Shown: positions 54,401 through 60,651 of the stretch, piece after piece
Layout: each line of letters begins with the position of its first letter
How positions within the stretch are numbered: position 1 is the stretch's first letter
Origin: Bacteroides sp. 51
GTDB taxonomy: Bacteria; Bacteroidota; Bacteroidia; Bacteroidales; Bacteroidaceae
Assembly (NCBI RefSeq): GCF_010500965.1
Contig: NZ_QVMI01000001.1
Span: forward strand, 246,442 to 310,441
DNA length: 64,000 nt
Direction of reading: 5' to 3'
Program-made: the position numbers and the translations under genes
The notes under the pieces: generated by a model
What the model was told of the DNA's origin: nothing
Databases searched by the model: none
The model's input: the letters and a program-made list of their open reading frames with translations, nothing else

Positions 54401-54831
54401 AACTGTCCGAAGTCATCTTTCCCCATAATTGTCCGGGTAATGATTCCGCCGGTGTTTAGCGTCCAGCCCAGTCCTACCCAAGAAGCCTCTTGCTTGGCTT
54501 TGATACCAGATGCATGGTAACTAATAGATGTAGGAAGCTTAAATCCGTTCAGATCTATTTCATAAAGTGGGATACTAATTTCAGGAAGTCCCGAGAAACA
54601 GGAAACCGGATGATCAATGTATTGTTGTAAGGCGGATGCATTGGGAGTTAGTGGGTACATTTCCGGCGCTTTAACACTATAGTCGGATGATGAATTGGCT
54701 TGAATGGCTCTTGATAAGAGCAGAGTATCCTTTCCATGCAAGGAAATGGAGTCTTTTTTAAGTTGGGTGGCGTATATATTTGCCATGCATCCCAACAATA
54801 AACAGGTCAATAGAATAATATTTTTTTTCAT
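51457..54831 (-). CDS. RHS-associated surface protein (SpvB/TcdB-like N-terminus)
   Basis: 1124 residues. The N-terminus (N-I-I-L-L-T-C-L-L-L-G-C) is a signal peptide with a possible lipobox LLLGC. The conserved module ISIPLYEIDLNGFKLPTSISYHASGIKAKQEASWVGLGWTLNTGGIITR is the standard opening of large Bacteroidetes RHS proteins. The C-terminus has RHS-type strands (VTKDNQTKIVYLWSHKGQYPIAQI ... YQYDSYNRLKEAYI). It lacks an RHS core junction and a toxin tail, so it is the partner of the downstream RHS toxin gene, perhaps forming part of the shell or presenting it at the cell surface. The two are certainly one transcript (12-base gap). Confidence 0.85.
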   Translation of the reverse strand: MKKNIILLTCLLLGCMANIYATQLKKDSISLHGKDTLLLSRAIQANSSSDYSVKAPEMYPLTPNASALQQYIDHPVSCFSGLPEISIPLYEIDLNGFKLPTSISYHASGIKAKQEASWVGLGWTLNTGGIITRTIMGKDDFGQFPRFFANTPNDFYTEYSRNYNFALERDHEPDIFSFSINNCSGKFILDRNKNAILLKSEQEVKIEVNFINTDPQLGYYHYAFKITDENGIIYKFNHSEIISSSGRVVEDGHSISQALYTYGISGSEPGSTSAAVNAWYLSEIILPNGENIQFNYIVDIQATRSIPTLSEWFIDAQASTKPYHSNKSRLYISESNTSRELLLQEILWNNGRIVFEHSDRSDIKSYYDYRSQKKLEKIRVYNRSESTPLYTYQFGYEYFNPSYLSTTNDDKYKYLRLKLKTLQKGSANETIETYKFFYNESKPIPPKHTHQYDHWGYFNNNTVTQKLLPRPDHLMDEISKRELPTDGAIRTSSNDYIFLGLLNKITYPTGGSCEFTYEQNSFYHTFEVNNGWERIYIETSETKEEFFEISSQTTVQLDGFLENLNMTCDEYRGLSVYQKPTGFWTYVMKCNNSTQGYTTQSAAFQINNPDEYCHDDVVQLYNPMQEITLSAGKYKIIVNTPNGFDAALTALIKRGISYVGRDAYGGGVRVAEIKTDAKIRKFTYNTSSPVQAQLLATPRYAMIRESNLVEKQSEPLLPLNDFNTGVYVGYANVKETITSGADTSTIEYIFDVEKEQETTLGSEYVCGHKLEPDMYFASMEFAISNHLGKAPRIPVYSNGLPLEVNYYENNAIKKKERLYYDQIEMDTTIYSFKVVGNTIRWNNSLYTSLSFIEIFPYENKVERWKVSRKETTNYESTSSLQITEEYLYGNNFNSFKPTEVRIKRSDGRTIKNTYKYPVDFKNVELYRSMVQKNILKPVIEMAQYLDNSFLQKKKINYTKTTEGIYIPEIEELQKGSSQTEIRIVYNKYDKFGNPVQITKDNQTKIVYLWSHKGQYPIAQIINTDHSVVNSVLGSIGLGSINALADNANPDKVLLDKLHTHSALSGAMVTTYKYKPLVGVIEVTDPSRQTTYYQYDSYNRLKEAYIKNGSAKEILEVKEYHYANQ

Positions 54832-54945
54832 ATAACAATGTTGTTTTATGATGATTGAAATTTTGTTTTATAATATTTGTTTTATAGAGGGATGCCAAAG
54901 GTTCTGAGAGATGTCTGCTCTCTCAGATAACCTTCAGCATTACTT

Positions 54946-55044
54946 TTACAATGTCATTGCACTCGCCCCCAGCGCACCTGCCAGTGCACTAATGGCTGCA
55001 ATAATTACTTTCAGGATTACATCCCATGTTTTTTGTTTACTCAT
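54946..55044 (-). CDS. Smalltalk-type small membrane peptide
   Basis: A 32-residue peptide: S-K-Q-K-T-W-D-V at the N-terminus, then a hydrophobic helix (I-L-K-V-I-I-A-A-I-S-A-L-A-G-A-L-G) and a short end. Length, Lys/Trp start and single helix match the 'smalltalk' peptides that follow HU-like genes in Bacteroides. It lies 159 bases downstream of the HU-like gene on the same strand. Role unknown; likely membrane-inserted. The other ~270 bases between the RHS gene and the HU gene hold one hairpin repeat and no gene. Confidence 0.85.
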   Translation of the reverse strand: MSKQKTWDVILKVIIAAISALAGALGASAMTL

Positions 55045-55172
55045 AATTTGTTTGTTTTTATAGTGGTGGTAAACCACCACCCGATTATTTTACTCTTTTT
55101 TTAATTTTAGTAAGCCGCCACAGCCAACTCTTTTAGTCGACATCAAAACCTGACAGCGGCACCTTGCCACCC

Positions 55173-55202
55173 GCATGGAAACCTGGCAGCCCCGTCTCGG
55201 GG
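55173..55202 (-). repeat. Hairpin-plus-tail element, copy F
   Basis: In minus-strand sense CCCCG-AGA-CGGGG is followed by CTGCCAGGTTTCCATGC. It begins 1 base after the stop of the HU-like gene. A weaker hairpin (GGCA-AGG-TGCC in the same sense) follows it. Confidence 0.75.
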
Positions 55203-55203
55203 C

Positions 55204-55704
55204 CTAGAATCCCGGGTCTACTACTTCGTCGTCGTCATCGCTTCCACCAGCATTGTTGCCTGGGTGCAGCGCCTCGCTGCCCTTGCCGCTGATATAGAAC
55301 TCCACATTATTTGCTGCGCCACGTGTAGTTGCGTTTGCCTCGTTCACTAAACGAAGAGTGTTATCTACTTTAAAGCGAATATTTACGCGTTTGATACTTT
55401 TCACTGTACAATCCTTTTCTTCCTCCTTGCCTTCGCAACTGAAAGTAACGTGGAAAATACCCAGACCGTCGACTTTCACCTTATCGCCTTTGGCAAGGAT
55501 TCGGCGCATAGAGCGGATGAACGATTTTACGACATGCGTCACATCTTCGGCACTCATACCACCGGCAATTTCGGTTTCGGAAGCAATTTCATCGATGGTA
55601 TATAACTTCATGTGCCCTGGTACTAGTTTAAGATAATTCAACACGGGCGAAGTTGGATCACTGATAAATTTGTTGCGTTTACAACGCATAACTGCTATTG
55701 ACAT
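55204..55704 (-). CDS. HU-family DNA-binding protein (HU-HIG type)
   Basis: A 166-residue member of the HU/IHF-like group of Bacteroidetes with an extra N-terminal segment. It opens with S-I-A-V-M-R-C-K-R-N-K. The HU fold is seen in TIDEIASETEIAGGMSAEDVTHVVKSFIRSMRRILAKGDKVKVDGLGIFHVTF, where DGLGIF matches the G-x-F turn. The C-terminus is low complexity and acidic (G-G-S-D-D-D-D-E-V-V-D) and is partly encoded by a hairpin repeat (55247-55280). It sits between DUF4248 and smalltalk genes, a set that recurs in Bacteroides. A -7 motif (TACCTTTG, minus strand, 55797-55804) is about 95 bases upstream. Confidence 0.9.
   Translation of the reverse strand: MSIAVMRCKRNKFISDPTSPVLNYLKLVPGHMKLYTIDEIASETEIAGGMSAEDVTHVVKSFIRSMRRILAKGDKVKVDGLGIFHVTFSCEGKEEEKDCTVKSIKRVNIRFKVDNTLRLVNEANATTRGAANNVEFYISGKGSEALHPGNNAGGSDDDDEVVDPGF
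55247..55280 (-). repeat. Hairpin-plus-tail element, copy G (inside the HU-like frame)
   Basis: In minus-strand sense GCAGCG-AGG-CGCTGC is followed by ACCCAGGCAACAATGCTGG. It is translated in frame as G-S-E-A-L-H-P-G, nearly the same peptide as copy A gives in the helicase (G-S-E-P-L-H-P-G). Confidence 0.8.
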
Positions 55705-55908
55705 AATTCTATTTTTTTTTATTTTGATTTATACTTATTAATTCGGATCATTGAATCGGATAGTGCACCTCTCGTCTTCGTTTTGATCTCTGATGCAAAG
55801 GTAGGACAGCCCAAAATGGGCATGGTACGTAATGGTACATAATGGTACGCTGTATCGGGAAACACCGATGAACACAGCGAAAAAAAATGAAATGTAATTC
55901 CGGAGCGA

Positions 55909-56145
55909 TTACGGTTCACCCAAATAATCAACAATAGCCCGTACCTGGGCAGTATTGAATATCTGTGTTTTGATGGTTATACCCTCACGCTGAAGCCGTT
56001 TCCAAAAAGGAGGGTGATGAGTAAGCCATTTATTAAACATACGCATCGCTGTGCGTTGAGCACGATCGGGAACATACATCCGGGCAAGCTCCGCTTTATT
56101 ATAACTACGGTAAACGAAACCGTTATTTTCTTCTATATTTTGCAT
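55909..56145 (-). CDS. DUF4248 family protein
   Basis: A 78-residue cytoplasmic protein. The pattern YNKAELARMYVPDRAQRTAMRMFNKWLTHHPPFW ... TAQVRAIVDYLGEP, with the ending D-Y-L-G-E-P, is that of DUF4248, which in Bacteroides sits next to an HU-like gene and a smalltalk gene. The helix-rich fold and the A-E-L-A-x-x-Y opening suggest a DNA-binding helix-turn-helix (inferred). Its 5' leader probably includes the 22-nt array just upstream. Confidence 0.85.
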   Translation of the reverse strand: MQNIEENNGFVYRSYNKAELARMYVPDRAQRTAMRMFNKWLTHHPPFWKRLQREGITIKTQIFNTAQVRAIVDYLGEP

Positions 56146-56224
56146 AATTATATTATTTTAAATAAGTTAATACTAACGATATACTACCCCAATAAACCCC
56201 AGGTAGTAGATCAATGTCCTTCAT

Positions 56225-56382
56225 CCATAGGCTGAATCTCCTTCAACCAGTAGATAAAAGACATGCATCCAGTAGCTAAATCTGGTCGACCCAGTACACC
56301 AGCTAGATTAAGCCAGTACTTCAGGGAGATTGAGCCAGTACACCAGCCAGATTAAGCCAGTGCATCAACTCAGCTCAGCCAT
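56225..56382. repeat. 22-nt array with core CCAGTA
   Basis: CCA(G) begins at 56225, 56247, 56269, 56291, 56313, 56335, 56357 and 56379, exactly 22 nt apart each time. Most units read CCAGTA at the start and end in GA, AG or CAGC before the next core; the two most alike contain CACCAGCTAGATTAAG and CACCAGCCAGATTAAG. It lies upstream of the minus-strand DUF4248 gene. Confidence 0.85.
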
Positions 56383-56971
56383 TGGATAAATATCACTAAG
56401 GCACTGCATCATTTTTATTCGTCAGTCGCACCGCACAAACCACTATATTTACGGGCAACTTTCACATCAAATCAAAGAACTTGCGGAGCAAACTGTGTAC
56501 GTTCTACACCTTATATTATATATAGCTCCTGAAAAAGTTATTTCACTATGAATACTAACTTATTTACTTTGCAAATATACTACTATTTAGTATATTAACA
56601 AATAATTATGCCATATATTTAGTATTAAAATATTAAGTCGCTAATATACAGTAGTACATAGGAAGTATAAAAGAGTAAAAAAGAATCAACCGGGTAAGGA
56701 ATAAGGCCCGACACAACAAAATCAAGAAAAAGACAGATATTGAATGCATACTTTCATTTATTTTCTATCTCCCGCTTAAAAAACCTCCCTTTTCATCGAA
56801 CACCTATTTAATGCCTTGACAATACGTAAATTACCCTTTCAGCACTTTTTGTTAATCTGTTATTTTGTTTTGTTAGTCTGTTATCAACCTTTCGTCAGAC
56901 GGCACTTATATTCACGCCCGAATTGCACATATGCGTCATTTCTTTATTAACAACTATATAGATTTTCATTA
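56383..56971. other. AT-rich intergenic region upstream of the fimbrillin locus
   Basis: No gene recognised. It contains a minus-strand -7-like motif (TATATTTG, 56572-56579) that could drive DUF4248 across the 22-nt array, and the repetitive AT-rich segment ACTATTTAGTATATTAAC (56582-56599). The promoter of the small peptide gene at 56972 must lie in the right part but no clear -7 match was found. Confidence 0.45.
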
Positions 56972-57196
56972 ATGAAACAAACAAAAAAGAAGTACGTGGC
57001 ACCTCAAATCGAGGTAATCACGGTACAAAACGAGGGCGTAATGGCTAATAGCGTTGGTAGTGGTAGCGTTGGCAATGTAGACGACGGTGGAGGTATATTC
57101 CAAGGCGCATCATCTACACGAACAGGTACAAAACACCAAAGTAGAAGTTCAATGGACGAGTGGGGAGATATGATCAACGATTTGCTAACATTTTAA
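56972..57196 (+). CDS. Small Bacteroidales peptide ahead of a fimbrillin-like gene
   Basis: A 74-residue protein without a signal peptide. It opens with K-Q-T-K-K-K-Y-V-A-P-Q-I-E-V-I-T-V-Q, a Lys-rich start with a Y-x-A-P-x-I/M-E-V motif that I recall in many small unnamed Bacteroidales proteins. The middle is Gly/Ser-rich (N-S-V-G-S-G-S-V-G-N-V-D-D-G-G-G) and the C-terminus is charged (M-D-E-W-G-D-M-I-N-D-L-L). It ends 20 bases before the fimbrillin-like gene and is probably in its operon. A precursor peptide is possible but nothing here proves processing. Confidence 0.75.
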   Translation: MKQTKKKYVAPQIEVITVQNEGVMANSVGSGSVGNVDDGGGIFQGASSTRTGTKHQSRSSMDEWGDMINDLLTF

Positions 57197-57216
57197 ACAC
57201 CGAAGGAACAATTCTA

Positions 57217-58866
57217 ATGAAAAAGAACAAACAGCTTATTCCATTCCTGATACTGGCTTTATCCATCATCCTGCCTGTAGCATGTACCAACAACGATTTG
57301 GAAGTAGAAAAACCGCAAACCGGCGACAAAGTAACCATACGCGCCAACATAGCCCAACCGGCAGAAACACGCATGTCTTATACCGACATCGGTACGTTTG
57401 GTGCAGAAAAAATAGAAGTGAAATGGGAAGTAGGCGACGAAATTGTAGTATACGATGAAATGGACGCTAACTCAAAGGCAACCTTTAAAATAGAAAATTC
57501 AACAGATATTTCTTCCGATGGCAAAAGCGCCACTTTTACCGCCATAGGCGATGTACCCGAAATGGAGTACGGCGGCAGAGCATATTTTGCAGAAGACCCC
57601 ACAGCGTATGGAGCTACATATTTCCCAGTTCCCGATTCCCAGTCGGCCAATGACACAAAAGTGTTGACCGGAAAGAAACTACCCATGATGGCGAGAGGAG
57701 TTTTCGTGAACTCAAGTATAACATTCGAGCACATGGCTTACATTCTGAAATTCTCGTTCAGACTACCCGAAGGCGCTGAAAACCCAGCTATGGTAACCTT
57801 GAAAACTGATGAAACCGCTTTGCAATCAATTAATGGATTAGGCACCAAAACCCATGACTTCACGCTCGAGGGTTATGACTTCGGTGGCCAGGTGGCCAAC
57901 TTCGATGTATATATTCCCCTTTTCCCATCGCCTAATCCTTTAGGCAACCTCACTGTCACACTGAAAGATGCTTCCAGCAATACAATAGGCGAATTCGTAG
58001 CCGCTACCAACAGTACAGACGCCGCGTTTAAAGCCGGAAAAATGTACACCGCCAAAATAGCTTTCAATGCTGATCCCGATCAGTCAGGTTCATTAGTAAA
58101 AACAAGTACATTCAATGCCGACATAGCCAATATGACTGATTTCAGCGGTATCGACTTCGAAGGTGACGGATACGACGAAGAATATCCTTATATCATAAGT
58201 TCCGCCACGCTATTAAGGAAATTGATTGTAGAAACACTAGACGGAGAAACTTACGAAGACTGTTATTTTAAACTCACTACCGATATCCACATAACCGATG
58301 ATATTCAATGGACACCAATAGGCCATGACGGTGGGGATTTCTATGGTAACTTCGACGGAAGTGGCCATACCATTAGCGGAACATTGAATCTAAATAATAA
58401 CGATGCGGGTTTTTTTGGATACATCTACGATTACGACTACCCAATTACCATAAAGAACCTAACTATTGCAGCCAATATCGTAGCAAATGGACTTGAGGAT
58501 ATTGGTGGGATAATTGGAACAACAGCATTTTCTCCAAATGTAACGATTGACAACTGTCATTTCTCGGGAAATATTACAGACGCAGAAAATTACGTAGGAG
58601 GTATCATTGGTAGCGCAGATTCTGAAATCAAAAACTGTACATCGCGCGGTACCATTTCCTCCTCAAGTGATTACTGTGGTGGTATCTGTGGTTACAGTGC
58701 CACTATAACTTCTTGCAAAAACTATGCAAAAGTAACATCAGGAGGAAAAAACATTGGTGGAATTGCTGGCGGAACTATATCTAGCATCATATCAGCTTGC
58801 GAGAATTTCGGAAACATAAATGGGACAAATCAAATAGGCGGTATTGTAGGTTATTGCCAAAGCTAA
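57217..58866 (+). CDS. Fimbrillin-like (Mfa-like) lipoprotein with GLUG repeats, truncated
   Basis: 549 residues up to an in-frame TAA. The N-terminus is a lipoprotein signal ending in LPVAC (Cys about 24). The fimbrillin_C/Mfa-like domain follows (R-A-N-I-A-Q-P-A-E-T-R-M-S-Y through VTLKDASSNTIGEFVAATNS and FKAGKMYTAKIAF). The C-terminal third consists of GLUG-type repeats (VGGIIGSAD, CGGICGYSA, IGGIAGGT, IGGIVGYCQ). The stop interrupts a repeat; the same frame continues with more GLUG repeats (see next entry), so the product lacks its last ~90 residues. It would be surface-anchored, possibly adhesive. I set the start at the ATG at 57217. Confidence 0.85.
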   Translation: MKKNKQLIPFLILALSIILPVACTNNDLEVEKPQTGDKVTIRANIAQPAETRMSYTDIGTFGAEKIEVKWEVGDEIVVYDEMDANSKATFKIENSTDISSDGKSATFTAIGDVPEMEYGGRAYFAEDPTAYGATYFPVPDSQSANDTKVLTGKKLPMMARGVFVNSSITFEHMAYILKFSFRLPEGAENPAMVTLKTDETALQSINGLGTKTHDFTLEGYDFGGQVANFDVYIPLFPSPNPLGNLTVTLKDASSNTIGEFVAATNSTDAAFKAGKMYTAKIAFNADPDQSGSLVKTSTFNADIANMTDFSGIDFEGDGYDEEYPYIISSATLLRKLIVETLDGETYEDCYFKLTTDIHITDDIQWTPIGHDGGDFYGNFDGSGHTISGTLNLNNNDAGFFGYIYDYDYPITIKNLTIAANIVANGLEDIGGIIGTTAFSPNVTIDNCHFSGNITDAENYVGGIIGSADSEIKNCTSRGTISSSSDYCGGICGYSATITSCKNYAKVTSGGKNIGGIAGGTISSIISACENFGNINGTNQIGGIVGYCQS

Positions 58867-59137
58867 ATATCCGTTTCCGCCTGTGAAAACTACGGAGATA
58901 TAGATGGGGATTATCGAATAGCGGGTATTATAGGTTATTTAAACCGCTCACCATACTTAATAACACCATCTATTTCAAATAATCTGAATAAAGGAAAAAT
59001 AGGAAGTAGTAGTACCAGAGAAGTAGGCGGTATTGCAGGCTATCTACAGAATGGAAACGTTATTATTTCAGATAATCAGAATAATGGGATAATAGGAAAT
59101 TATGGGCAGCGACGGTGTAGGCAATCCCGAACCCTAA
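58867..59137 (+). pseudogene. Remnant 3' end of the fimbrillin-like gene
   Basis: Directly after the TAA at 58864-58866 the same frame reads on as I-S-V-S-A-C-E-N-Y-G-D-I-D-G ... IAGIIGYLN ... EVGGIAGYLQNG, which is GLUG repeat sequence matching the part before the stop (compare S-S-I-I-S-A-C-E-N-F-G). Near 59100 the natural ending (G-S-D-G-V-G-N-P-E-P, stop at 59135) lies in the +1 frame, so there is probably a second lesion. Confidence 0.7.
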
Positions 59138-59162
59138 TAATATTCCATAACTATTATCATTC

Positions 59163-59198
59163 CGAGTTGGGTAGCTTCTCCTACCCAGCTCGTTTTTT
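59163..59198 (+). terminator. Terminator of the fimbrillin locus
   Basis: CGAG-TT-GGGTAG pairs with CTACCC-AG-CTCG around a 6-nt loop and is followed by six T (59193-59198). Confidence 0.85.
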
Positions 59199-59223
59199 CC
59201 TTTTATTGCACATACAAACCACT

Positions 59224-60402
59224 ATGCTAAAAAGTCTCGCCATATTTACTCCTTTCTTTGTATCCCTGTTTTGGACGATAATGTTCCTGATAAACAGGAA
59301 ACAGAATTCGCGTTCTCAGAATATCTGGGGAGTAGCTACGGCATTATGCACCATCTCTATGGGTATTATGGCGTTCTATTGGCATCTCAACGGCAATTAC
59401 AGCCTTTACTACAAACTCGATATTGTAGACTACTTTATCACCCTTTCATTTATACCCGCAGTATTCCTATACTTTCGTGAGCTGACAGGAGATAAGAGCC
59501 GGGTAGCCTGGAAAATCATTTTACTAATGCTACCACCCATATTGTTTGGTAGCCTGGTGGGAACCATCTACCTACTGCTGGGAGATGAAGAAGCTTCCGC
59601 TTTTGTACAAAGTATGATCGAGAATCAGGGCGAAGCACCTTACGACGCATCCATGCCGTTTTACGAAATACACAAGATAGCCAACGGCTACGGATATAGC
59701 CTATCGTTCTTCCTACAAGCAGTTTGTGTTATTATCTATGCCGGCAGGCGGTTGTTGGTATACCGCAGGCAGTTGGCCGACTTCTTTTCCAATATAGAAG
59801 ACAAGTCGCTGGATCGCCATTGGGGTGTGCTCTGGGGAATGATGGCATTGCTGGTGCTTGCCACCATTGTCTCGGCATCGGGTTATCTATTGTATATATC
59901 GTACACGCCATGGGTACCGGTCATTACCGTAACCGTCGGAGTGATACAATTTTATACCTGTTACCATGCCTACCACTCGTACTACACTGCCGAAGACTTT
60001 GTGCGCGAGCTAACAACCAACAACATAATAACCGAATTCAATGACAATTCCGAAGATCCGCCCACTATCCACGCCAATCTACTAACCAAATTCAATCACG
60101 CAATCGATGTAGACAAACTATTCCTGCAAAAAAACCTGCGTGTAGACGATATTACTTCGCTAATCGGCACCAACCGCACCTACATCTCGCGTATACTGCG
60201 CGAAGAATACGAGTGCAACTTCTGGACATTCATCAACATCAAACGCATTGAGTATGCCAAAGAGCAGGCACTACTTGATCCCACCCTTTCCGTAGAACAC
60301 CTTGCTGAGATGTGCGGATTCTCACATAACACCGCATTTAGCCGCGCCTTTCGTCAATGCGAAGGCATCACTTTCAGCGAGTGGCAAAACTGCACAACGT
60401 GA
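59224..60402 (+). CDS. Membrane-bound AraC-family transcriptional regulator
   Basis: 392 residues. The N-terminal half has about seven hydrophobic segments (S-L-A-I-F-T-P-F-F-V-S-L-F-W-T through V-P-V-I-T-V-T-V-G-V-I). The C-terminal third is an AraC-type double HTH: FLQKNLRVDDITSLIGTNRTYISRILREEYECNFWTFINIKRIEYAKEQ followed by LSVEHLAEMCGFSHNTAFSRAFRQCEGITFSEW. It resembles the 7TM-AraC regulators of Bacteroidetes. The placement behind the terminator of the fimbrillin-like gene suggests it controls that locus, which is unproved. The start at 59224 (ATG) is used because the longer frame would begin inside the terminator. Its stop overlaps the dispersed element at 60399. Confidence 0.85.
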   Translation: MLKSLAIFTPFFVSLFWTIMFLINRKQNSRSQNIWGVATALCTISMGIMAFYWHLNGNYSLYYKLDIVDYFITLSFIPAVFLYFRELTGDKSRVAWKIILLMLPPILFGSLVGTIYLLLGDEEASAFVQSMIENQGEAPYDASMPFYEIHKIANGYGYSLSFFLQAVCVIIYAGRRLLVYRRQLADFFSNIEDKSLDRHWGVLWGMMALLVLATIVSASGYLLYISYTPWVPVITVTVGVIQFYTCYHAYHSYYTAEDFVRELTTNNIITEFNDNSEDPPTIHANLLTKFNHAIDVDKLFLQKNLRVDDITSLIGTNRTYISRILREEYECNFWTFINIKRIEYAKEQALLDPTLSVEHLAEMCGFSHNTAFSRAFRQCEGITFSEWQNCTT

Positions 60403-60510
60403 TACTTGTGATATTAGAATGTCACATCCATACCACTTCCATCTCTACAGAACACCCTATCCATCGGCATCGCAAGAGGATGTGTTAGATATGATGCTTT
60501 TTTTCTAAAA
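60399..60510 (-). repeat. Dispersed ~110-bp element, copy 3
   Basis: The reverse complement carries CATCATATCTAACACA, GCCGATGGATAGG and TGACATTCTAATATCACAAG, in the order found in copy 1. It starts on the stop codon of the AraC-family gene. Confidence 0.65.
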
Positions 60511-60577
60511 AAACTTTATGTAAGAGGATGTATTTGTCTTTTTATCACTAAAAGATACATTGAACTCATACTTTCAC

Positions 60578-60585
60578 TATCTTTG
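60578..60585 (+). promoter_or_regulatory. -7 promoter element of leuS
   Basis: TATCTTTG matches TAnnTTTG and lies 66 bases before the leuS ATG. Confidence 0.55.
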
Positions 60586-60651
60586 TACTCCGAATCAGAA
60601 TGCTTCATATTTAAACTAAATAACTGTATCACAATATAAAGGATTACCATT

